Shown here: in pieces, positions 16,427 through 22,917 of the stretch
Layout: the number at the start of each line of letters is the position of its first letter
Position numbering within the stretch: the stretch's first letter is position 1
DNA from: JAWWBN01 sp033720955
GTDB taxonomy: Bacteria; Acidobacteriota; Thermoanaerobaculia; Multivoradales; JAHEKO01
Length of the DNA: 23,611 nucleotides
NCBI GenBank assembly: GCA_033720955.1
Contig: JAWWBN010000036.1
Span: 1 to 23,611 of the forward strand
Direction: 5' to 3'
Position numbers and translations under genes: made by a program
Notes under the pieces: model-generated
What the model was told of the DNA's origin: nothing
The model's input: only the letters and a program-made list of their open reading frames with translations
Database searches by the model: none

Positions 16427-16449
16427 GGCGCCGCAATCGACGCGGCGCC
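16427..16449. promoter_or_regulatory. Perfect 8-bp inverted repeat in the divergent intergenic region
   Basis: GGCGCCGC at 16427-16434 pairs with GCGGCGCC at 16442-16449 around a 7-nt spacer. It lies between the two divergent -10 candidates, 18 nt from the plus-strand one. The arm sequence differs from the dyad at 10637 although the spacer length is the same. It may be an operator or chance. Confidence 0.25.
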
Positions 16450-16467
16450 TCCGGCGGCGGCCTTGGG

Positions 16468-16473
16468 TAGGAT
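16468..16473 (+). promoter_or_regulatory. -10 element (TAGGAT) 7 nt before the ATG of the GT-C-like gene
   Basis: TAGGAT is followed by 7 nt and then ATG at 16481. This repeats the arrangement before the epimerase gene. The internal AGGA, 8 nt from the ATG, could instead act as a weak ribosome site, in which case the promoter would be elsewhere. Confidence 0.4.
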
Positions 16474-16480
16474 GGCCGCC

Positions 16481-18781
16481 ATGGACGAGAGGGGCTCGGG
16501 GGGCGCGCACGGACGGCCGGGCCCCGCCACGAGCCAGCGTCCGGTGCGCTGGTGGGCTGGCGCCGGCCTCTTCCTGGCGGCGGCGACCCTGTCCGCGACG
16601 GTCTATCTCCGATCGCCGCTCCCCGAGGACGACCCGTTGCGATCGACCCTGGTCGTACTGCCCCTCGTCGCGGCTGCCCTGGCGGGGATCGGGCGCTGGG
16701 CCGAGCGCCTGGGCGGCAGCCGACGGTACGCCCGGGCGACGCCCGCCGAGCTCGCCGGCGTGCTCCTGCTGACGGTCCTCGCCCTGGGCCGATCGGCGGC
16801 GGGCTGGCGATACGAGCAGGCGGCGGCGTCCGTGCTGTTCGCCGCTTTCTGCCTGCTGCTCGCGGTGCGCGTCGTCCGGCTGATCGTGGCCCTGCGCCCG
16901 GCCCTCGGGGCGACGCCGCCGCGCAACCCCTCGGGACTCTTCTTCCTCCTCCCGCTGGTCGTCTATCTGGCGGTCCTGCCGTGGTCCACCGAGCAGCGCC
17001 CGCCGGACGGCGACGAGCCCTGGTACCTGCTGATCACCCACAGCCTGGCCTACGACTTCGACTCCCGTCTCTCGAACAACTACGAGCAGGGCGACTCTCT
17101 GCGCTTTCTGGACCGCCGGCTGGCGCCGCAGCTCGGGGACCCGGTGGCGGAGGACGGCGAGGCCTACTCCCGCCACAACCTCACCCTGCCGCTGCTGCTC
17201 GCTCTCCCCTACCGGGTGGCGGGCAAGCTGGGAGCCCTGGTGGTGATGGCGGTGCTGGCCGCGGCGCTGGCGCGGGAGACGCTGCGGCTGGCGCGCCACT
17301 ATCGGCCCGTCTCGCCACGCGCCGCCCTCCTGGTCTGGGCGATCTGCGCCTTCACCCCGCCCCTGCTCCTCTACTCCTACCAGGTCTGGGTGGAGGTGCC
17401 GGCGGCCCTGCTCCTGGTGGTGGCCCTCGAGCGGATCCATCGGCTGCGCGACGGCGAGGCGCTCGGTCTGGCCGGGTGGCTCGTGCTGGGCGGCTGCCTG
17501 ATAGCCCTGCCGCTGCTCAAGTTCCGGCTCGCCTTCTTGGGCGTGGTCCTGATGGCCCTGCTGCTCCTCGCCGGCCTGCGCCGCCTCCGGCGGCAGGTGC
17601 TGGTGCTGGTGGGAGGATTCGCGCTGGCCTCGGCGACGGTTCTTGTCGTCAACCAGATCCTCTTCGGCAATCCCCTGCGGTACTACTCCCTGGAGGCCAT
17701 CCTCGCCCTCTACCAGGTGCCCCCGCTGGCCTATCTCCGCGGCCTGGGGGGCTTCTTCTTCGACGGTGCCTTCGGTCTGATCCCCTACGCGCCGATCTGG
17801 CTGCTCCTTTTGGTCGGCCTGCTCACCGCCGGACGCCACCGCCGCCTTCTGCTCGACGTGGGGATGCTCTGCCTGCCCTACCTGGGTCTCTTCGGTCCCC
17901 ACACCGGCTGGTTCGGGGGCTGGTCGCCCCCGTTCCGGTACGCTCTGGTGACCCTGCCCCTGCTGGCGATCCTGATGATCCCCGCGCTCGCCGAGAGCCA
18001 GCGCCGGGGGCGGCGTGGGGCGCTGTCGGCGCTGGTCGCGCTGACCGGTGCCCTCTCGTTGGTCTGGCTCGCGCTGCCCGGCTGGACCTACAACCTGGCC
18101 GACGGCCGCAGCCATCTGCTCGACGCCCTCTCCCGGCTCCTGGGCGCCGACGTGGCCCGGTTCTTCGCCAGCTATATCTGGCTGCGGCCGGCGGCCTGGA
18201 TCTGGCCGCTGGCCGCGGTCGCGGCGGCCCTCCTGTGGCGGTGGGGCCCCCGCTGGCGCCGGGGAGCGGGCCGATGGGGCCCCGCGGTGGCGCTGGGCGC
18301 CATGGCCCTCCTCCCGGTGGCGGCGGAGACAGTCCCCAGCCGGGTCGTCGAGCTGGAGGACCCCTTCGTGGCCAAGAACGGCGGCCGCCTCCACCCCCAC
18401 CGCTGGACCCCCAACCGTCCGCGGCTCCGGAGCGGCTGGCTGCTCGGGCGGGGCGGCCGGGTGGTTGCGCCCCTCGTGCCCGGCGGTGAGACCCTCGCCC
18501 TGACCGTCGAGCTCGGCGTCCTCCGGCCGGTCCCGTCGCTCGAGCTTCTGATCCGCCAGGGGGAGGAGCTCCGACGCCGGCTTCCCCTCGAGTCGGCGGG
18601 CTGGAGGAGCGTCGAGATCGGTCCCCTTCCCTGGGCTGCCGGCGAGCCGCTGGTCCTCGAGGTGGACGCCTCGCCGGGTGCGACCGCCCGGCCCCTGGTG
18701 GTCCTCGATCGGGCCCGGCTGCGCTGGCTGCCGCCGCAGGCGGCAGGCGTCATCGCCAGGCCGCCAGCTCGAGACCGGTGA
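16481..18781 (+). CDS. Polytopic GT-C-like membrane glycosyltransferase, uncharacterised
   Basis: This 766-aa protein has about fourteen hydrophobic segments between 25 and 600 and a soluble C-terminal tail of about 140 residues. The first large outside loop carries PDGDEPWYLL at 175-184, where the acidic pair followed by aromatic residues matches the catalytic loop of GT-C transferases, enzymes that use polyprenyl-phosphate sugars outside the membrane; conserved-looking THSLAYDFDSRLSNNYEQGD follows at 186-205 and HNLTLPLLLALPY at 232-244. I know of no assigned function for this group. The ATG at 16481 is chosen over in-frame TTG 16463 and ATG 16472 because the -10-like hexamer ends within the latter. 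The C-terminal part, rich in VEL and LVLEVD strands, may be a beta domain. Its 3' end overlaps the convergent sulfotransferase gene by 32 nt. A role in adding a sugar to the glycan is inference. Confidence 0.82.
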   Translation: MDERGSGGAHGRPGPATSQRPVRWWAGAGLFLAAATLSATVYLRSPLPEDDPLRSTLVVLPLVAAALAGIGRWAERLGGSRRYARATPAELAGVLLLTVLALGRSAAGWRYEQAAASVLFAAFCLLLAVRVVRLIVALRPALGATPPRNPSGLFFLLPLVVYLAVLPWSTEQRPPDGDEPWYLLITHSLAYDFDSRLSNNYEQGDSLRFLDRRLAPQLGDPVAEDGEAYSRHNLTLPLLLALPYRVAGKLGALVVMAVLAAALARETLRLARHYRPVSPRAALLVWAICAFTPPLLLYSYQVWVEVPAALLLVVALERIHRLRDGEALGLAGWLVLGGCLIALPLLKFRLAFLGVVLMALLLLAGLRRLRRQVLVLVGGFALASATVLVVNQILFGNPLRYYSLEAILALYQVPPLAYLRGLGGFFFDGAFGLIPYAPIWLLLLVGLLTAGRHRRLLLDVGMLCLPYLGLFGPHTGWFGGWSPPFRYALVTLPLLAILMIPALAESQRRGRRGALSALVALTGALSLVWLALPGWTYNLADGRSHLLDALSRLLGADVARFFASYIWLRPAAWIWPLAAVAAALLWRWGPRWRRGAGRWGPAVALGAMALLPVAAETVPSRVVELEDPFVAKNGGRLHPHRWTPNRPRLRSGWLLGRGGRVVAPLVPGGETLALTVELGVLRPVPSLELLIRQGEELRRRLPLESAGWRSVEIGPLPWAAGEPLVLEVDASPGATARPLVVLDRARLRWLPPQAAGVIARPPARDR
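18728..18746. terminator. 8-bp hairpin with 3-nt loop at overlapping convergent gene ends
   Basis: CTGCCGCC at 18728-18735 pairs perfectly with GGCGGCAG at 18739-18746 around a GCA loop. It lies 3 nt beyond the stop of the minus-strand sulfotransferase and inside the last codons of the plus-strand membrane protein. It has no U-tract. It is well placed to end the minus-strand operon. Confidence 0.35.
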
Positions 18782-19721
18782 GCTCCTCCAGGTCGCGAAT
18801 CTCCGTCCGATAGAGAGCGGACAGCCGCCGCCGGGCTCGAGGTGGGATCTCGACGGGGCGGGCGCGGATGTTCCAGCCGTGGGCGACACGGAGGATCGAG
18901 GCGCGGACCGATCTCGGCAGGAGCGGGCGCAGCGTCCTCTTCAGCAGGCTCGGTCGTACGGCCAGGCGGTGCAGCAGCGTCGACCGCGGGGCTCCCGACA
19001 CGTTGTAGCGCCTCCCCAGGTCGGGGACGAAGGAGGGGTCCACCCCGAGGAACTCGAAAATCCGATGGAGACAGCGATCCGGCCGATCGACGTACTCGTC
19101 GTAGGTCAAGACGAGGATCTGCTGGCGCGGAAAGAGCTCGTAGTACCGCCGCAACTGCCCTGCGTAGAAGCCAGCCCCGGCGTAGTGCCAGATGTGCGAC
19201 CAGCCCGCGGAGAGGCGCTCCGCCTCCCGGTCCAACGCCTCTTCGAAAGGCAGCGTCTCGTGTCCGTCGCGGACGAGATGGCGGTAGGCGGAGAAGGCCC
19301 GCTCCACCGGGTCCCGCAGCACGGCAAGGATCCGCATCCCCGGATCGAACTCCCAGATTCGCCGCGCCGCCCGCTCGCTACAGAGGTAGAGAGTGGAAGC
19401 CTCGCCCACCGCGACCGCGTCGGCGGCGGGGCGGAAGAGGCTCGAATACTCTCGGGCATCCACGATCGACCGGCGGTTGATGCCCTCGTCGTCGTTGGGA
19501 CCGTGGAACCGGGCGCCGTGGGCCGGCAGGCCGAAGAAGTTGGCCTCCTTGAGATGTGGCAGGAAGACCGCCGGATGCTGGCCGAGCTGTCGGTAGAGAG
19601 CCGTGGTGCCGCTCTTGGCGGCCCCGATCAGGAGGAAGTCGGGTCTCCGAATCGATGCCGGCCAGGTGTGGGACGACGCGAGTGGGCTCCGCCCAGCCGC
19701 CTCTCCCGGTGGCTCCGGCAT
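18750..19721 (-). CDS. PAPS-dependent sulfotransferase family protein
   Basis: This 323-aa protein is a sulfotransferase of the same broad type as the one at 7468-8391. The 5'-phosphosulfate loop GAAKSGTTALY is at 33-43 after PDFLLI, KEANFF is at 58-63, VGEASTLYL is at 105-113, and the 3'-phosphate motif AVLRDPVERAFSAY is at 133-146. There is no signal peptide. The ATG at 19721 lies 6 nt after the stop of the second WecG-like gene, so the two should be one operon, pairing a glycosyltransferase with a sulfotransferase. The C-terminus overlaps the convergent membrane-protein gene by 32 nt. The acceptor is unknown; a lipid-linked glycan is the natural guess. Confidence 0.93.
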   Translation of the reverse strand: MPEPPGEAAGRSPLASSHTWPASIRRPDFLLIGAAKSGTTALYRQLGQHPAVFLPHLKEANFFGLPAHGARFHGPNDDEGINRRSIVDAREYSSLFRPAADAVAVGEASTLYLCSERAARRIWEFDPGMRILAVLRDPVERAFSAYRHLVRDGHETLPFEEALDREAERLSAGWSHIWHYAGAGFYAGQLRRYYELFPRQQILVLTYDEYVDRPDRCLHRIFEFLGVDPSFVPDLGRRYNVSGAPRSTLLHRLAVRPSLLKRTLRPLLPRSVRASILRVAHGWNIRARPVEIPPRARRRLSALYRTEIRDLEELTGLELAAWR

Positions 19722-19727
19722 CCGCGA

Positions 19728-20507
19728 TCAGGGGCCCGGAGCTTCCCGCAGCAGCCCCAGGCGTTGGGAGACGACTCGGTAGAGAAACAGGGGGTTCCCC
19801 ACCAGGTACCTCTTCCACAGCCGCTGCGGCTCGATGGCCAGCCTCCCGATCCACTCCAGGCCGTGCTCGGTCATCCACCGGGGCGGCCGTCGGAGGCGGC
19901 CGGCGACGTAGTCCAGCGCCGCGCCGCTCGTCAGCGCCACGTGGGCGTCGAGGGCCTCCCAGTTGTCCCTGAGCCACCGCTCCTGGAGCGGCATCCCGAA
20001 GGCCACCACCACCACGTCCGGCCGGGCTCGATTGATGGTCTCGATCACGGCGTCGTTCTCCACGGAGCCTAGCGTCTTGTCGAAGTAGCCGTGATGCGTC
20101 CCGACGACGTTGAGGCGGGGAAACCGCTCCACGAGCCGGGATCGTGCCGCCTCGGCCACTCCCGGCCGGGCTCCCAGCAGGAACAGGCTGAAGCCGCCGC
20201 GCTCGCAGAAGGAGGCGAACTCCCAGATCCAGTCCGCGTAGGTGATCCTCTCGGGGAGGCTGCTGCCGAGGATTCGGGCGGCAAGCAGCACCCCGAAGCC
20301 GTCACAGAACACCATGTCGGCGCGCCGAAACATCTCCCGCATCCAGCGGCGCTCCCAGGTGAGGTTCAGGCAGTGGGCGTTGACGTTCAACACCTGGGCC
20401 CGAGCTCCTGTGGCGATCTTCTCGCCGATGTAGCCGTGGAGCTGCTCCACCGTGACGGGGTGGACGTCTACGCCGAGAATCCGGACTGGGGGCTGCGGTG
20501 CGGGCAT
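19728..20507 (-). CDS. WecG/TagA/CpsF family glycosyltransferase (second copy)
   Basis: This 259-aa protein is closer to the family pattern than the first copy. LNVNAHCLNL at 40-49 is the N-terminal motif, FCDGFGVLLA at 67-76 holds the conserved Asp69, LLGARPGVAE at 110-119 and FGMPLQERW at 170-178 form the nucleotide-sugar site, and SGAALDYVAGR at 194-204 follows. The C-terminal appendage (EWIGRLAIEPQRLWKRY, 218-234) is typical. Such enzymes add the second sugar to a polyprenyl-pyrophosphate sugar at the inner face of the membrane. The ATG at 20507 is the only start compatible with the family; the much longer open frame upstream is antisense to the next gene. It is divergent from the hydrolase at 20535 with 27 bp between start codons, and is followed after 6 nt by a sulfotransferase gene. 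Confidence 0.93.
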   Translation of the reverse strand: MPAPQPPVRILGVDVHPVTVEQLHGYIGEKIATGARAQVLNVNAHCLNLTWERRWMREMFRRADMVFCDGFGVLLAARILGSSLPERITYADWIWEFASFCERGGFSLFLLGARPGVAEAARSRLVERFPRLNVVGTHHGYFDKTLGSVENDAVIETINRARPDVVVVAFGMPLQERWLRDNWEALDAHVALTSGAALDYVAGRLRRPPRWMTEHGLEWIGRLAIEPQRLWKRYLVGNPLFLYRVVSQRLGLLREAPGP

Positions 20508-20520
20508 CTGGCTCGGCCGA

Positions 20521-20526
20521 TACGAT
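20521..20526 (+). promoter_or_regulatory. -10 element (TACGAT) 8 nt before the ATG of the hydrolase
   Basis: TACGAT is followed by 8 nt and then ATG at 20535, with no Shine-Dalgarno in between. This is the third plus-strand transcription unit in the window with this arrangement. It overlaps the perfect palindrome CGATATCG at 20523-20530 and the opposite-strand -10 candidate. Confidence 0.45.
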
Positions 20527-20527
20527 A
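20522..20527 (-). promoter_or_regulatory. Possible -10 element (TATCGT) for the divergent glycosyltransferase gene
   Basis: On the minus strand TATCGT lies 14 nt before the ATG at 20507 and shares bases with the plus-strand TACGAT. The two promoters, if real, would exclude each other. The leader would be only about 8 nt long, too short for a normal ribosome site. Confidence 0.3.
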
Positions 20528-20534
20528 TCGCCGG

Positions 20535-21968
20535 ATGCGCGAGCCTCGCCAGGGCCCTGACGGCGGCCGCGGAGCGGTGCCCTCGCGGCGCTGGCTCCTG
20601 GGGCTGTCCGCCTCGCTTCTCGCCTCGGCGCTCCTCACCACCGGTTGCGGGCGAGCCTCCCGGGCCTGCGAGGGCTGCAATGTCGTGCTCGTCTCCATCG
20701 ACACCCTCCGGGCCGATCGGTTGGGGGTCTACGGCGCCGGGCGGCCGACCAGTCCGCAGATCGATGCGTTCGCCCAGAGGGCCGTGGTGTTCGACAACGC
20801 CATCGCGCAGGCGCCGACGACGCTGCCATCCCACATGTCGATCCTGACGGGTCTCTACCCGCGAGGGCACGGCGTCGTCGATCCACGGATGCGGCTGTCG
20901 GACGAGACGGTCACCCTGGCCGGGGCCCTGCGCCGGTACGGCTATCGGACCGCCGCCTTCACCGGCGGCGGCTACGTGAGGCCGGCCTTCAACTATCACG
21001 GGTTCGACCGCTTCGAGCACAGCGCCTTCGACGACGTCGACCGCTCGTCGGAGCGGGTCCTCTTCGAGGAGATGATCGCCTGGCTGGAGGAGGGGGTGAC
21101 GCCCTTCTTTCTCTTCTGGCACACCTACCGTGTCCACTCGCCCTACCTTCCGGCGGCCGAGTTCGATCGGTTCGCCGCAGAAGGGTATTCCGGGCCGGTC
21201 GAGCTGGACCCGCGGACGCCGAGCGCCGCGTGCGCGGGCCGGGATCCCCGCTGTGGCAGCAAGGGGCGCTTCTACTTCGACTACCTGATCGACCAGATGG
21301 GCCCCGCCGACATCCGGTACGTGCTCGACAAGTACGACGGCGAGATCCTGTCGGTCAGCTCGACGTTCGCCCGTCTGCTCGAGGCCCTCGAGCGCTCCGG
21401 AGTCCGGGACGATACGGTGGTGGTCGTCGCGTCGGACCACGGGGAGTCGTTCGGAGATCGGCCGCGAGACCGGAGGGTCGGACACGGGCTGCTCTACCAG
21501 GAGATCGTCAGGGTGCCGCTGATCGTCCACCTGCCGGGGATGGCCCGGCAGCAACGTGTCTCCGGCCTGGTCGAGAACGTCGATATCATGCCGACCCTGC
21601 TGGCCCTGGTGGGCGCGCCGGTCCCCGAAGGCCTCGACGGCCGCGATCTGTTCGCCGGGGGAAGGGAGGTGCGCACGCGCGGCCACGCCCTGACCGAGTA
21701 TCCGGCTCGGGGGATGCGGGCGGTCGTGCTCGAGCGGTTCAAGGTCATCGAGACCCGGAGCGACGAGGGGGTCCGCTTCGAGATCTACGACCTCGAGGAG
21801 GACCCCGGGGAGCTGCGGGATCTGTTCGGGACGGGGCATCCCCTCGAGAGCACCCTGCTCGCCCTGCTGGAATCGACGGGAGGCGATCCTGGCCTCTCAC
21901 CGGCTGAGGGCGTCGAGCTCGACGACGACGTCCTGCGAGACCTCCGTGCCCTCGGCTACGTCAACTGA
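20535..21968 (+). CDS. Sulfatase-fold lipoprotein hydrolase with Thr nucleophile
   Basis: This 477-aa protein opens with an export signal containing a twin-arginine-like SRRWLLG at 17-23 and a lipobox LTTGC, so Cys38 is probably acylated and export may use the Tat route. The sulfatase-fold core follows: VSIDTLRADRLG at 53-64, APTTLPSHMSILTG at 93-106, HTYRVHSPY at 196-204, ASDHGESFGD at 299-308 and GHG at 316-318. The nucleophile position is Thr96, as in phosphoethanolamine-transferase-like members, so phosphoester chemistry is more likely than sulfate release. There are extra Cys residues at 45, 48, 233 and 240 that could form disulfides. The ATG at 20535 fits both the signal peptide and the -10 element. 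The next gene, a sulfotransferase, starts inside its last 23 nt. Substrate unknown. Confidence 0.9.
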   Translation: MREPRQGPDGGRGAVPSRRWLLGLSASLLASALLTTGCGRASRACEGCNVVLVSIDTLRADRLGVYGAGRPTSPQIDAFAQRAVVFDNAIAQAPTTLPSHMSILTGLYPRGHGVVDPRMRLSDETVTLAGALRRYGYRTAAFTGGGYVRPAFNYHGFDRFEHSAFDDVDRSSERVLFEEMIAWLEEGVTPFFLFWHTYRVHSPYLPAAEFDRFAAEGYSGPVELDPRTPSAACAGRDPRCGSKGRFYFDYLIDQMGPADIRYVLDKYDGEILSVSSTFARLLEALERSGVRDDTVVVVASDHGESFGDRPRDRRVGHGLLYQEIVRVPLIVHLPGMARQQRVSGLVENVDIMPTLLALVGAPVPEGLDGRDLFAGGREVRTRGHALTEYPARGMRAVVLERFKVIETRSDEGVRFEIYDLEEDPGELRDLFGTGHPLESTLLALLESTGGDPGLSPAEGVELDDDVLRDLRALGYVN

Positions 21969-22917
21969 GCCCCCCGCTCGAGTCGAAGCGGCCGTCCGAC
22001 GGCGGCCCCTGGTTCTCTACATCGGAGGAGCCGGGCGCAGCGGCTCGACACTGGTGGAGATGCTTCTCGCGAATCTGACGGGCTTCGTCCCCATCGGCGA
22101 GGCGCGCTTCTTCTGGGAGTACGTGCGCGACGGGGGCCACCGCTGTGGCTGCCGAGAGCCCCTGGTCGGATGCGCCGCGTGGGAGCCGGTCGTGCGAGCG
22201 CTCTCCGCCTCGCGCGAGGTCGACATGGCCGAGGCCGCGCGGCTGGCCAGGAGTCTCGACAGGACGCGGACTCTCCTCCTGCCGTGGAGGCGCTCCGCGG
22301 ACGGGGGCTATCGGAAGCTGGCGGGCTTCACCGCGACGCTCTACGAGACCATCTGGAGACTCGGCGGGGCCGGGGTGATCGTGGACTCCTCGAAGGTCCC
22401 CAGCCACCTCCGGCTCCTCGAGGCCGGAGGGCGAGTGGATCTTCGGGTGCTGCATCTGGTGCGAGACGGGAGAGCGGTGGCCCACTCCTGGAGTCGCCGG
22501 TCGAAGCGGGAGGTCGTCACCGATGCCCCGGGCCCTCCGCTGCCGCGACGCTCGATCCTCTCCGGAATGGCGCGCTGGGTCGTCGAGAACGCCGCCACGG
22601 AGAGTCTCTGCCGGCAGGGTCTCCGTCACACGACGATGCGCTTCGAGGAGCTCGCGGTCGAGCCGGCGAGCACCCTGGCCGCCGCCCTCGTCAGCCTCGG
22701 TCTCGAGGCGGCCGCGGCGCGACTGACGGAGCTGGGGGGGAGCCTGCGGACCGCTGCCACGCACGGCATCGGCGGCAATCCGGTGCGATTCGCCCCCGCA
22801 CGACCCGTAGATCCCTCCGAGGCGACGAAGTGGCGACGGGAGATGCCCCGGGCGGCCGCCTGGAGCCTCGGCTGCCTCGTCGCGCCCCTCCTGTGGCGTT
22901 ACGGCTACGAGATCTGA
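21946..22917 (+). CDS. Sulfotransferase family protein (Cys-motif subfamily)
   Basis: This 323-aa protein has the sulfotransferase pattern: IGGAGRSGSTLVEML at 26-40 as the 5'-phosphosulfate loop, GEARFFWEYV at 51-60, CGCREPLVGCAAW at 67-79 with three Cys that recur in this subfamily and may bind metal, VDSSK at 146-150 and the 3'-phosphate motif LVRDGRAVAHSW at 171-182. The start is GTG at 21946, inside the previous gene in another frame; no later ATG or GTG precedes the phosphosulfate loop. The N-terminal 20 residues look like linker. The 23-nt overlap implies translational coupling to the hydrolase. A C-terminal THGIGGNPVRF and LLWRYGYEI match the convergent gene at 22905, so the two are paralogues. 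Acceptor unknown. Confidence 0.88.
   Translation: MPSATSTEPPARVEAAVRRRPLVLYIGGAGRSGSTLVEMLLANLTGFVPIGEARFFWEYVRDGGHRCGCREPLVGCAAWEPVVRALSASREVDMAEAARLARSLDRTRTLLLPWRRSADGGYRKLAGFTATLYETIWRLGGAGVIVDSSKVPSHLRLLEAGGRVDLRVLHLVRDGRAVAHSWSRRSKREVVTDAPGPPLPRRSILSGMARWVVENAATESLCRQGLRHTTMRFEELAVEPASTLAAALVSLGLEAAAARLTELGGSLRTAATHGIGGNPVRFAPARPVDPSEATKWRREMPRAAAWSLGCLVAPLLWRYGYEI

Noticed and set aside
14885..18889. A 1334-codon minus-strand frame that could be read as a giant fusion protein
   Set aside because: Only the last 485 codons look like protein (Wzz-like). The rest is antisense to the membrane-protein gene, and a good ATG with GGAG upstream starts the real gene at 16342.
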